Source of the DNA: Kordia sp050633145 | Lineage (GTDB): Bacteria; Bacteroidota; Bacteroidia; Flavobacteriales; Flavobacteriaceae | Length of the DNA stretch: 64,000 nucleotides | Assembly: GCF_050633145.1 (NCBI RefSeq) | Contig: NZ_JBOEFY010000003.1 | Coordinates: 62,001 to 126,000 of the forward strand | Direction of reading: 5' to 3' | Translations under genes and position numbers: made by a program | Shown here: piece after piece, positions 16,671-25,729 of the stretch | Numbering within the stretch: position 1 is the first letter of the stretch | How the letters are laid out: every line of letters begins with the position of its first letter | The notes under the pieces: generated by a model | What the model was told of the DNA's origin: nothing | The model's input: only the letters and a program-made list of their open reading frames with translations | Databases searched by the model: none

Positions 16671-17978
16671 TTGAGAGTCACGTTAAAATTTTCCCTAGAA
16701 AGTCCACAAAACATTAAACAACAACTGTTGTTATGGAGTCAGCAATATCATGAAGTAGTCTGGCTCGATTCAAATGAGTATCAAACAAATCATAATAATT
16801 TTGATGCAATTTTAGCAGTAGACGCATTGACGCTTTTACAAACAGATGTTGTAAACGGTTTTCAAAAACTAGAGGAATATCAAAAAACAACCAACGATTG
16901 GATTTTTGGTTATCTATCTTATGATTTAAAAAATGACGTTGAGCACTTAATCTCGCAAAACCATGATGGTTTGGAATTTCCTGAACTATATTTCTTTCAA
17001 CCTAAAAAAATATTCTTTCTAAAAGGAAATACCTTAGAAGTTCAATATTTACAAATGGTTGATGATGAATTACAAGAAGATGTTTGTGCGATTCTAACAA
17101 CTAAAATAGATCAAGAAGTATTCACTCATGAAGGTTCAAACAAAGAACATCGTCCCAAAATAAAACTCCGAATTCACAAAGATGAATATCACGAAAAAGT
17201 AAACAAATTGCTTGCGCACATTCATCGAGGAGATATTTATGAAGCGAATTTTTGTCAAGAATTCTATGCAGAAAATGCAGAAATTGATCCACTTTCAACT
17301 TACACGCATTTAAATCACATCTCAAAACCACCTTTTGCAACCTATATGCGATTGGAAGATAAATACATTCTTTCGGCTTCGCCTGAGCGTTACATAAAAA
17401 AGAAAGGGACTAAAATCATTTCGCAGCCAATCAAAGGAACTGCAAAACGTTCTGAAGATGTTCTTGAAGATCAGCAATTAATAGAAAATCTTCAAAACGA
17501 CGAAAAGGAACGTGCAGAAAATATCATGATTGTTGATTTGGTTCGAAACGATTTGTCAAAAACAGCCATCAAAGGAAGTGTGCAAGTAGAAGAACTGTGC
17601 AAAATTTATACGTTTGATCAAGTACATCAAATGATTTCCACAGTAGTTTCAGAAGTTGCAGAAGACCAAAATCCGATAGAAATACTAAAAACAACCTTTC
17701 CAATGGGAAGCATGACAGGTGCACCAAAAATTTCTGCCATGCAAATCATAGAAAACTTGGAAGAAACCAAACGCGGTATTTATTCTGGCGCCATAGGTTA
17801 CTTTACACCACAAAGCGATTTTGATTTCAATGTTGTTATTCGTTCCATTCTCTACAATAGCACAAAAAAATACGTTTCCTATTCTGTTGGTGGCGCTATT
17901 ACTGCAAAATCAATTCCTGAGAAAGAATATGAAGAATGTTTAATAAAGGCAAAAGCAATGCGTGAAGTGTTAGAGTAA
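16671..17978 (+). CDS. pabB: Chorismate-binding enzyme, probable aminodeoxychorismate synthase component I
   Basis: A 435-residue protein starting with TTG at 16671; a stop lies 18 bases upstream and no earlier start exists. The C-terminal ~260 residues are a complete chorismate-binding domain (IYEANFCQEFYAE, SPERYIKKKGTKIISQPIKGTAKR, VDLVRNDLSKTA, GSMTGAPKISAMQIIE, GIYSGAIGYF, FNVVIRSI). The KGT segment (PIKGTAKR), where Lys replaces the Ala of anthranilate synthase, favours PabB, the first step from chorismate toward p-aminobenzoate and folate. No glutamine amidotransferase subunit is adjacent. Anthranilate or isochorismate synthase is less likely. Confidence 0.88.
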   Translation: MRVTLKFSLESPQNIKQQLLLWSQQYHEVVWLDSNEYQTNHNNFDAILAVDALTLLQTDVVNGFQKLEEYQKTTNDWIFGYLSYDLKNDVEHLISQNHDGLEFPELYFFQPKKIFFLKGNTLEVQYLQMVDDELQEDVCAILTTKIDQEVFTHEGSNKEHRPKIKLRIHKDEYHEKVNKLLAHIHRGDIYEANFCQEFYAENAEIDPLSTYTHLNHISKPPFATYMRLEDKYILSASPERYIKKKGTKIISQPIKGTAKRSEDVLEDQQLIENLQNDEKERAENIMIVDLVRNDLSKTAIKGSVQVEELCKIYTFDQVHQMISTVVSEVAEDQNPIEILKTTFPMGSMTGAPKISAMQIIENLEETKRGIYSGAIGYFTPQSDFDFNVVIRSILYNSTKKYVSYSVGGAITAKSIPEKEYEECLIKAKAMREVLE

Positions 17979-17986
17979 CTTCTTTT

Positions 17987-18154
17987 TTATTTTGCGATCT
18001 GTTTTTCTATACGTTCCAGTCGATCGTTGATCTCTTGAAGTTGGTTAAGAATAAGAATGTGAGTCTTTTTTGCGTCAATTCCTACTGGACTTTGATCACT
18101 ATGAATCACTTTGGCAATTTCTTGATAGGTTGTAGGATCAATTTCTAACTTCAT
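17987..18154 (-). CDS. Small protein with C-terminal coiled coil
   Basis: A 55-residue reading frame on the minus strand, ATG 18154 to TAA 17987. It starts MKLEIDPTTYQEIAKVIHSD and ends with a heptad-like helix (LNQLQEINDRLERIEKQIAK). Its stop is 9 bases from the pabB stop, convergent. The regular amphipathic pattern and sensible codon content suggest a real gene; function unknown, perhaps a small oligomerising or DNA/protein-binding helper. Confidence 0.6.
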   Translation of the reverse strand: MKLEIDPTTYQEIAKVIHSDQSPVGIDAKKTHILILNQLQEINDRLERIEKQIAK

Positions 18155-18288
18155 ATTTTTTATTTTAATTAGTTGCGTGTTTAAGCACTTAATTTAGCAC
18201 ATAAAAACCGAATAGGAAATCTAGATGGTGACTGAATTTACCGAAGTGGAATTTTCGCAAGTAGATTGCTAGAACTAGGTAGTTATTT

Positions 18289-18735
18289 TTACGTATTATT
18301 GTGTGATGTCTTTTTATTTATAACTTCGGTTAGTAACATCAATACAAGAATTATTACAAGAGAGAAAATTGATGAAAATGAAAATGCGCCGGCGATATCT
18401 TCCTCAAATGGTTCTTTAAAAGACTCTAATAATGCAAATTCTCCAAATCCGTCAAAACCCCACAATGTCAATTCATAGATGAAGAATCCAGCAATTAAAG
18501 AGATCAGTTTATTTCGCAAACTGGTTATCCATTTTTTTAATAATAAAACGAGAGTGATCTCAATTCCGAAAACTATCAGTAAGACAATTCCAAGGAAAAT
18601 GGGCGCCATTCCTATACTTCCGCCTGGCAATGTTGATTGACTAGTCCAAGCATTAAAAAAAATCATTGTCAAAATTGGGTAAATCAGACAATAAATTACC
18701 ATTTCGTATTTTTTCAGATTGAATATTTCAAACAT
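18289..18735 (-). CDS. Small integral membrane protein of unknown function
   Basis: A 148-residue protein with four hydrophobic segments (about residues 12-28, 45-66, 76-96 and 120-140), separated by the loops TSQSTLPGGS and an acidic FKEPFEEDIAG. No signal motif or catalytic residue recognised. The plus-strand frame over its 3' half (18266-18478) is a shadow. The gene is transcribed away from tilS; the 134 bases between its stop and the 55-residue gene hold nothing I recognise. Confidence 0.65.
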   Translation of the reverse strand: MFEIFNLKKYEMVIYCLIYPILTMIFFNAWTSQSTLPGGSIGMAPIFLGIVLLIVFGIEITLVLLLKKWITSLRNKLISLIAGFFIYELTLWGFDGFGEFALLESFKEPFEEDIAGAFSFSSIFSLVIILVLMLLTEVINKKTSHNNT

Positions 18736-18975
18736 TGCATAACATACTACGTATAACTGGAATTCCTGTTATTTCTCTTAATAACTAAATCTTTTCTATT
18801 ATTAAAAATTTAACTACTGATAAAACTATATAATTCTTACGAAAAATCAAAACCGTCAACTAGTTTAGCATCTACTTTATTCCATTTGCACGATTCAGAA
18901 AAGTCTTTTGAGGTTTAAATACTCAATTTCGACATTGAAATAATATGTAAAAAGAACATTTTTAGGTCGTTTTTA

Positions 18976-19004
18976 TTGTTAATTCGGCTATTTAATTATC
19001 TTTG
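18976..19004 (+). promoter_or_regulatory. Predicted promoter of tilS
   Basis: TTG (18976-18978), 18 bases, TATCTTTG (18997-19004): an exact Bacteroidota TAnnTTTG box at normal spacing, 46 bases before the TTG start codon. The rest of the 315-base gap 18736-19050 shows nothing else I can name. Confidence 0.55.
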
Positions 19005-19050
19005 GGAACAGTAAGTATAATAAGGGTTGTACTCTGTTTAATCTATTCGT

Positions 19051-20370
19051 TTGCTAGGAAATATAGAAAAACATATTGCGGAGCATTTGCCATTTTTGAA
19101 GCACTCAAAAGTACTGATTGCTATTAGTGGAGGATTGGACAGTGTTGTATTAGCTAAACTGTTTCATTCGTTAGCATATTCGATTGGATTTGCGCACTGT
19201 AATTTTCAATTGCGTGGAGAAGAAAGTGATGAAGATGAAACTTTTGTAAACAACTTGGCAACCAAATTGAATGTAGAAGTATTTACAAAGAAATTTGACA
19301 CAGAAAAATACGCAAACAAACAGAAACTATCCATTCAAATGGCAGCAAGAGACTTGCGTTACGAATGGTTTCAGGAAATTGCAACTACATTTCAATACGA
19401 TTATATCTTAACAGCGCACCACAAAGATGATGCGTTGGAAACGTTCTTAATCAATCTATCACGTGGAACAGGAATTGAAGGTTTGACTGGAATTCCTGAA
19501 CGAAACGGAATTATTGTTCGCCCATTATTACCTTTTACTAGAGATGAAATTTACGCTTTCGCGGGAACAAACAAACTGCAATGGCGAGAAGATAGTAGCA
19601 ATGCTTCTACAAAGTACGTTCGCAATAAAATAAGACATGATATTGCACCGTTGTTAAAAGAATTGCATCCAACGTTTATGGACAATTTTGAACGCACGCA
19701 AGTCCATTTACGCGAAAGCAAAGACATTATTCATCAAAGCATTCAAAAACTTCGTGAAGAACTTGTAGAAACTGTTGCAAACAATCAATACAGAATTGAA
19801 ATTGCAGCATTACAAAAACTAGCAAATCCGAAAGCGTATGCATACGAATTGCTCAAAGAATTTGGATTCAATGCTTGGAATGATATTTCAGACTTACTAA
19901 CAGGACAAACGGGAAAACAATTGTTTTCAACAAATTACCGATTGATTAAAGACAGAGCGCATTTGTTAATTCAAAAGCGTACAAAAAAAGAAACTGCTTC
20001 CGAAGTAATTATAATTAACGATTCGGAATTGACAATAAAAACACCCATTCGATTGCAAATCGAAGAAGTAACAAGCGTAACTGATACAGGAAAAAACATC
20101 TTATATGTTGAAAAAGAGATGTTAAAGTTTCCTTTAACTGTAAGAAAATGGCAAAATGGAGACTATTTTTATCCATTTGGTATGAAAGGAAAGAAGAAGT
20201 TAAGCAAATACTTCAAAGATGAAAAGTACTCGTTGATTGATAAAGAAAATCAATGGTTGCTTTGCAACGAAAACGATATTGTATGGATTATCGGAAAACG
20301 TTCTGACAATCGATACAAATTAACTAAACCAACTAAAACTATTATTAAGCTAACAATTGCAATGAAATGA
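19051..20370 (+). CDS. tilS: tRNA(Ile)-lysidine synthetase
   Basis: A 439-residue enzyme that converts C34 of the CAU anticodon of a tRNA-Ile to lysidine, so that it reads AUA and is charged with Ile. The N-terminal PP-loop SGGLDS is at residues 26-31, followed by GFAHCNFQLRGEESDEDE, LTAHHKDDALETFLINLSRGTG and the WREDSSN-x-RNKIRH motif. The C-terminal TilS domain shows VRKWQNGDYFYPFGMKGKKKLSKYFKDEKY. TTG start: the next Met is far inside the PP-loop domain. Confidence 0.96.
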   Translation: MLGNIEKHIAEHLPFLKHSKVLIAISGGLDSVVLAKLFHSLAYSIGFAHCNFQLRGEESDEDETFVNNLATKLNVEVFTKKFDTEKYANKQKLSIQMAARDLRYEWFQEIATTFQYDYILTAHHKDDALETFLINLSRGTGIEGLTGIPERNGIIVRPLLPFTRDEIYAFAGTNKLQWREDSSNASTKYVRNKIRHDIAPLLKELHPTFMDNFERTQVHLRESKDIIHQSIQKLREELVETVANNQYRIEIAALQKLANPKAYAYELLKEFGFNAWNDISDLLTGQTGKQLFSTNYRLIKDRAHLLIQKRTKKETASEVIIINDSELTIKTPIRLQIEEVTSVTDTGKNILYVEKEMLKFPLTVRKWQNGDYFYPFGMKGKKKLSKYFKDEKYSLIDKENQWLLCNENDIVWIIGKRSDNRYKLTKPTKTIIKLTIAMK

Positions 20371-20450
20371 GTCATGAAAATAGGTTATAACTAACTAATA
20401 CTAGATTGACAAATTTCATCTGACAATTGAAAAACAAGAATTATTACCAG

Positions 20451-22874
20451 ATGAAAAAATTAATTACGCTCTTACTTTTATGTGTGTCCAGTTTTGCGGT
20501 ACATGCACAAATAAACGATCCGGTTCAGTGGACTTCTGAGATTGAAAAAATTTCAGACACAGAATTTAATCTTATTTACAAAGCAGAAATTCAGACAAAA
20601 TGGCGATTGTACTCTCAGTATTTAGGGGAAGGTAGCGGATATCCAACGGCATTTACATACGATTCTGTTCAACAAGCCAATAGCTTTAAATTGGTAGGAA
20701 AGAGTAAAGAAAGCAAAGGAATAACCAAATTTGATAAGGTTTTTCAAGCGGAACTTACTTATTTTATTGGAACAGCAACATTTACTCAAAAAGTAAAAAT
20801 TACAGATCCAAATCTGACTTCTATTACTTCTGATGTACGATACCAAAGCTGTGATGATGAAAAGTGTGTGCTTGGAGATGAAATATTTACATTCAAAATT
20901 CCAGGCAGAAAAGCAACAACAGAAACTCCAGGCGATAAACAAGAAGCTGATGCAACGACTACAACTGGAAGTGCTTATCAAAACGAGCAGCCAAAGGTAT
21001 TTGATCCTGTACAGTGGTCTAGTGTAATATATAAATTGCCAAATGATGAATATGAGCTTGTCATGAAAGCTACGGTTGAAGACAAATGGCACTTATATTC
21101 ACAAAAAAGTTATGGAGATGATGGACCATTTCCAACCGAATTCACTTTTTTGGAAGAAGGAAAAAAATACTCAACTGTTGGAAAAGTAGAAGAATCAGAA
21201 ACGAAAGAAGTATTTGATAAAGTATTCAATAAAAAAATATCTTTTTACGAAGGTAAAGCTACGTTTACACAAAAAATAAAAGTAACAGATACTGTTTTAA
21301 AAAATCTAAAAGCAGAAGTACTCTTTATGGTGTGTGACGATGAAAAATGTCTACCACCAACAGTAAAAGAGATAAGTTTTGACCTAACAAAAGCAAAAAA
21401 AGATAAACTGAATAGAAGTTTATGGTCAACATTTTTTATAGCATTTATATTAGGATTTGGAGTACTATTGACGCCATGTGTATTTCCAATGATTCCAATG
21501 ACGGTAAGTTTCTTTACCAAACAAAGTAAAAACAGAGCAGCAGGAATCAAAAATGCATTACTGTACGGTTTATTCATCATTGTAATTTACACAGGATTAG
21601 GAACAGCAATGTCTGCATTATTTGGATCAAACTTTATGTATGATTTATCTACAGGAGTTACCTTTAACCTAATCATGTTTTTCGTATTGCTCATTTTTGC
21701 CTTTTCATTCATGGGAGCATTCGAAATTATGCTACCAAATTCATGGATGAACAAAGTAGATCAGCAATCGAATCGTGGAGGAATCATAGGAATCTTCTTC
21801 ATGGCATTAGCATTGGCAGTAGTATCATTTTCATGTACATTTCCAATTGCAGGAACAGCATTGTTAGAAGCCGCAACAATTGGTGGAATAACACCTATTA
21901 TAAGTATGCTTGGATTCTCAACAGCCATTGCAATTCCGTTTGCACTATTTGCTGTATTCCCAGGTTGGTTAAATTCGTTACCAAAATCTGGAGGTTGGTT
22001 AAACACGGTAAAAGTTGTTTTAGGATTCTTAGAATTGGCATTTGCATTCAAGTTCTTATCAATGGTAGATATTGTATTAGGTACACATTTCCTTGATAGA
22101 GAAGTATTCTTAGCAATTTGGATTGCTATCTTTGGAACACTAGCAATGTATTTATTTGGAAAAATTCAATTGCCGCATGATAGCCCATTGCAAAAAATAT
22201 CAGTAGGAAGAGCTTCGTTAGGAATGCTTGTATTAGCATTTACATTATATATGTTACCAGGTTTATGGGGAGCGCCATTAAAAATAATCAGTGGTTTTCC
22301 ACCGCCAATGATCGGATATAGTGAATCACCGTACGGAGTTGGTTACAAAAAGCAAGTACAAGCAAGTGTAAATTATTCGGATGCAAAACACCAAGAGCAA
22401 CCAAAAATTGAACATGAAGTATCACATGAAGGACCACACGGAATTATTGCATTCTTAGATTATGAAAAAGGACTAGAATATGCTAAGAAAGTTAATAAGC
22501 CTGTTATGATTGACTTTACGGGAATAACCTGTGTCAATTGTCGTAAAATGGAAGAACAAGTGTGGACAGAAGGAAACATTCTTAGCATGATAAAAAATGA
22601 TGTAGTTTTAATTTCTTTATATGCAGATGATAGAACTGAGCTCCCTAAAGAAGAACAGTATGAATCAAAAGCGACTGGAAACAGAATTAGAACCATAGGA
22701 GATAAGTGGAAGGAATTTCAACAAGTACGCTATAACACAAATGCTCAACCATTATATATCGTTCAAGATGTCAATGGAAAGGATTTAACAGAACCTGTAG
22801 CATATACGCCAGATCCTGTAGCATATGAAAAATGGTTAAAAGACGGAATTGACAAGTTCGACAAAAATAAATAA
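20451..22874 (+). CDS. DsbD-like thiol:disulfide interchange protein
   Basis: An 807-residue membrane protein from ATG 20451 (signal peptide MKKLITLLLLCVSSFAVHAQ). Order: two consecutive homologous periplasmic DsbD-alpha-like domains (about 22-155 and 190-325, both starting DPVQW and each with a CDDEKC cysteine pair), a polytopic membrane domain (about 325-613, with LTPCVFPMIPMTVSFF and SFSCTFPIAG, the Cys-Pro-type redox sites of DsbD-beta), and a C-terminal thioredoxin-like domain with Cys694-VN-Cys697. It would carry electrons from cytoplasmic thioredoxin to periplasmic partners. The doubled alpha domain is unusual against the E. coli layout. It is followed 18 bases later by a lipoprotein that duplicates its C-terminal domain. 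Confidence 0.92.
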   Translation: MKKLITLLLLCVSSFAVHAQINDPVQWTSEIEKISDTEFNLIYKAEIQTKWRLYSQYLGEGSGYPTAFTYDSVQQANSFKLVGKSKESKGITKFDKVFQAELTYFIGTATFTQKVKITDPNLTSITSDVRYQSCDDEKCVLGDEIFTFKIPGRKATTETPGDKQEADATTTTGSAYQNEQPKVFDPVQWSSVIYKLPNDEYELVMKATVEDKWHLYSQKSYGDDGPFPTEFTFLEEGKKYSTVGKVEESETKEVFDKVFNKKISFYEGKATFTQKIKVTDTVLKNLKAEVLFMVCDDEKCLPPTVKEISFDLTKAKKDKLNRSLWSTFFIAFILGFGVLLTPCVFPMIPMTVSFFTKQSKNRAAGIKNALLYGLFIIVIYTGLGTAMSALFGSNFMYDLSTGVTFNLIMFFVLLIFAFSFMGAFEIMLPNSWMNKVDQQSNRGGIIGIFFMALALAVVSFSCTFPIAGTALLEAATIGGITPIISMLGFSTAIAIPFALFAVFPGWLNSLPKSGGWLNTVKVVLGFLELAFAFKFLSMVDIVLGTHFLDREVFLAIWIAIFGTLAMYLFGKIQLPHDSPLQKISVGRASLGMLVLAFTLYMLPGLWGAPLKIISGFPPPMIGYSESPYGVGYKKQVQASVNYSDAKHQEQPKIEHEVSHEGPHGIIAFLDYEKGLEYAKKVNKPVMIDFTGITCVNCRKMEEQVWTEGNILSMIKNDVVLISLYADDRTELPKEEQYESKATGNRIRTIGDKWKEFQQVRYNTNAQPLYIVQDVNGKDLTEPVAYTPDPVAYEKWLKDGIDKFDKNK

Positions 22875-22892
22875 ATCAATCCCAAAGATGAT

Positions 22893-23456
22893 ATGAAGAA
22901 AATCCTGAAGAGTATATTAGTTTTAGTGAGTGTAGCTGCTTTTACATCGTGTGGAAGTGTCAAACAAGTAACGCTAGAAGAATATATGAAAGCAGGATTT
23001 TCTCATGAAGGACCACATGGTATCATTGCATTTTTAGACTATGAAAAAGGATTGGAATATGCTAAACAAGTCAACAAACCTGTTATGCTTGATTTTACAG
23101 GACTAACCTGTGTTAATTGCCGTAAAATGGAAGAACAAGTGTGGACAGAAGGTAATATTCTCAACATGATAAAAAATGACGTGGTATTAATTTCTTTGTA
23201 TGTTGACAACAGAAGAAATCTTCCAGCAGAAGAACAATATGTATCAACAGCAACAGGAGAAAATATTCGTACAATAGGAGATAAGTGGATAGAATTTCAA
23301 CAAGTACGCTACAATGCAAACTCACAACCGTTATATGCAATACTAGATATAAATGGAAAAGATTTAACCATACCTATTAGATACACGCCAAACCCTGTGG
23401 AATATGAAAAATGGCTACAAAGTGGTATTGATGCATTCAAAAAAGAAAATAATTAA
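22893..23456 (+). CDS. Thioredoxin-fold lipoprotein, duplicate of the DsbD C-terminal domain
   Basis: A 187-residue lipoprotein (MKKILKSILVLVSVAAFTSC, lipid Cys20). From residue ~37 on (SHEGPHGIIAFLDYEKGLEY) it is nearly the same as the C-terminal domain of the upstream DsbD-like protein, including LTCVNCRKMEEQVWTEGNI with the Cys73/Cys76 pair and the RYTPNPVEYEKWLQ end. DNA identity is also obvious by eye, so the copy is recent. Inference: a membrane-tethered thioredoxin-like redox partner made by tandem duplication. It shares the operon with the DsbD gene (18-base gap) and the DUF885 lipoprotein (12-base gap), whose lipoprotein signal is itself alike. Confidence 0.9.
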   Translation: MKKILKSILVLVSVAAFTSCGSVKQVTLEEYMKAGFSHEGPHGIIAFLDYEKGLEYAKQVNKPVMLDFTGLTCVNCRKMEEQVWTEGNILNMIKNDVVLISLYVDNRRNLPAEEQYVSTATGENIRTIGDKWIEFQQVRYNANSQPLYAILDINGKDLTIPIRYTPNPVEYEKWLQSGIDAFKKENN

Positions 23457-23468
23457 CTCGAAAATTAT

Positions 23469-25301
23469 ATGAATAAAATCACGAAAAGTATATTGATATT
23501 AGTTGCCTTTGCAGCTTTTACAGCTTGTGAAAGTGAAAAAAAGGAAGTAGTAAAAACATATACAGAAGCGGAAGTTACTGAGCAATCGAAACGTTTAAAT
23601 AATTGGTTTCAAGAACAATTTAAGCAAGACTTAAAAGATTCTCCAGAAATGCAAACACGTATTGGAGACAAAACTGATTATGGCAAATGGGACGATATTT
23701 CACCTGAAGCAGAAGAAAAACGATTGCAAGTAGCCAAAGATCGTGTAAAATGGCTGAATGAGAATATTGATGTTGCCGCTTTAGACGAATCTACAGCATT
23801 GAGTTTTAAGTTGTACAAGCAACAAATGGACAATCAAATAAACGATCATACCTACAGATTGTACAACTATCCATTGAATCAAATGCATGGAATGCAAGCA
23901 GAGATTCCTGCATTCTTAATCAATATGCATCAAATCAAAGACAAAGGAGATGCCAAAGCATATATTTCACGTTTAGTAGCTATGAATCATCTTTTTACGC
24001 AACTAGAAGGAAGCTTAAAAGATCGTGAAAAAGCAGGTATCATGCCACCAAAATTTGTGTTTGACCATGTAATTAGTGATTGTGAAAACATCATCAAGGG
24101 AAAACCGTTTGACAACAGTAATAAAAACAGTACACTTTGGAATGATTTCACCTCAAAAATAGCTGGTTTAGCATTAGAAGATGAAGATCGTAAAAAGCTA
24201 GAAACATTGGCTAAAGACGCAATGTTAAACTCAGTACGTCCTGCGTACGGTTCTTTAATTCTATTATTAGAAGAGCAGCGAAAACGTGCTACCGATGAAG
24301 ATGGAGTTTGGAAGTTCCCTAATGGAGAAGACTTTTACAATATTGCATTAAAAAGAACGACGACAACTAACATGACCGCAGATGAAATTCACGAACTAGG
24401 ATTGCAAGAAGTAGATCGTATTCATAGTGAAATGAAAAAAATCAAGAATCAGGTTGGTTTCAAAGGAAACTTAGATGAATTCTTTGTCTTCATGAAAAAT
24501 GACAAACAGTTCTACTATCCAGCAACGACAGAAGGTCGTAAGGCGTATATGGACAAAGCTACGGACATGATAAACACAATGAAATCACGTTTAAATCAAC
24601 TATTCATTACAAAACCAAAAGCAGACATTCAGGTAAAAGCAGTAGAGGCATTCCGTGAAAAATCGGCAGGAAAAGCATTCTATCAGCAACCAGCATTAGA
24701 CGGTTCACGACCAGGAACGTACTATGCCAATATGTATACAATGGAAGCTATGCCAAGTTATCAAATGGAAGCATTGGCGTATCACGAAGGAATTCCAGGA
24801 CATCACATGCAAATTGCCATTGCACAAGAACTAGAAAATGTACCAATGTTTCGAAAATTTGGTCGTTACACAGCCTATGTAGAAGGTTGGGGATTATATT
24901 CAGAGTTCATTCCAAAAGAAATGGGCTTCTATAGCGATCCGTATTCAGACTTTGGACGTTTGGCAATGGAATTATGGCGCGCATGTAGATTGGTTGTTGA
25001 CACAGGAATTCACGCACGTAAATGGACACGTCAAGAAGGAATCAACTACTATACTTCAAACACGCCAAATGCGGAATCTGATGCTGTTAAAATGGTAGAG
25101 CGACACATTGTAATGCCTAGCCAAGCAACTGCATACAAAGTTGGAATGAACAAAATCATTGACCTCAGAAAAAACGCGAAAGAAAAGTTAGCAGAGAAGT
25201 TCGATATTCGCGAATTTCACGAAGTTGTACTTAGTAATGGAGCTGTACCATTAAATGTATTAAGCGATTTAGTAGACAATTGGATTGCAAGTAAAAAATA
25301 A
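23469..25301 (+). CDS. DUF885-family lipoprotein (putative metallopeptidase)
   Basis: A 610-residue lipoprotein (MNKITKSILILVAFAAFTAC, Cys20). It has the family pattern ALAYHEGIPGHHMQ with H439-E440 and H444-H445, followed by YTAYVEGWGLYSEFIPKEMG and RLAMELWRACRLVVDTGIHARKWTR. DUF885 proteins resemble thermolysin-superfamily (M32/M3-like) carboxypeptidases, and the HExxxGHH arrangement is compatible with zinc binding. Substrate unknown; located in the periplasm or on the outer membrane. Third gene of the dsbD operon, followed by a terminator. Confidence 0.9.
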   Translation: MNKITKSILILVAFAAFTACESEKKEVVKTYTEAEVTEQSKRLNNWFQEQFKQDLKDSPEMQTRIGDKTDYGKWDDISPEAEEKRLQVAKDRVKWLNENIDVAALDESTALSFKLYKQQMDNQINDHTYRLYNYPLNQMHGMQAEIPAFLINMHQIKDKGDAKAYISRLVAMNHLFTQLEGSLKDREKAGIMPPKFVFDHVISDCENIIKGKPFDNSNKNSTLWNDFTSKIAGLALEDEDRKKLETLAKDAMLNSVRPAYGSLILLLEEQRKRATDEDGVWKFPNGEDFYNIALKRTTTTNMTADEIHELGLQEVDRIHSEMKKIKNQVGFKGNLDEFFVFMKNDKQFYYPATTEGRKAYMDKATDMINTMKSRLNQLFITKPKADIQVKAVEAFREKSAGKAFYQQPALDGSRPGTYYANMYTMEAMPSYQMEALAYHEGIPGHHMQIAIAQELENVPMFRKFGRYTAYVEGWGLYSEFIPKEMGFYSDPYSDFGRLAMELWRACRLVVDTGIHARKWTRQEGINYYTSNTPNAESDAVKMVERHIVMPSQATAYKVGMNKIIDLRKNAKEKLAEKFDIREFHEVVLSNGAVPLNVLSDLVDNWIASKK

Positions 25302-25326
25302 ATTCAATCTCATATAAAACATAAAA

Positions 25327-25356
25327 AACGAGTGCTGTAATGGTGCTCGTTTTTTT
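25327..25356 (+). terminator. Rho-independent terminator of the dsbD operon
   Basis: AACGAG...CTCGTT stem extended by wobble pairs (25327-25351), followed by T to 25356. Confidence 0.8.
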
Positions 25357-25675
25357 AGTGATACTCAATTTTAAATTAAAAACTTCCCAACACCCAACAC
25401 CCAACATCTAATGTCTTTCCTCCACACTTTCGTGGGATTGTACACGTTTCAAATAAAAGTCAGTAATCAGAAATCAAAATAGCTAAAAGAAAAGCCATTC
25501 TCTTTGTTTTCGTAGGGTTTGAAGCAACTCAGTATTATTAAATGAAAGCAACTTGTATTTGAAAAGTTAAAAGAAAGAGAGTTAGATATAAAAAATTGCA
25601 TCCTCATGACGGAATACATAGTTGTCAAGTACTTGCATTTTTCACTAATATGACTATATGTATAAGTCAAGACAT
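25357..25675. other. Gene-poor spacer
   Basis: About 320 bases with no supported gene. It holds a short direct repeat (CAACACC three times near 25386-25405) of the type seen in flavobacterial spacers, and otherwise AT-rich sequence. Two short frames at 25467-25670 (minus) and 25596-25790 (plus) lack any recognisable protein character. Confidence 0.4.
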
Positions 25676-25702
25676 AAAAAAAGCGGATACAAGTGTATCC
25701 GC
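25676..25702 (-). terminator. Rho-independent terminator of the T9SS protein at 25730-26749
   Basis: AGCGGATAC (25682-25690) and GTATCCGCT (25694-25702) with a short loop. On the minus strand it is followed by six T. Confidence 0.85.
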
Positions 25703-25729
25703 TTTTAAATTTTATATAGAAATCAAGAA

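Noticed and set aside
18266..18478. Plus-strand open frame of 70 codons
   Set aside because: Shadow of the 148-residue membrane protein on the minus strand; low-complexity translation.
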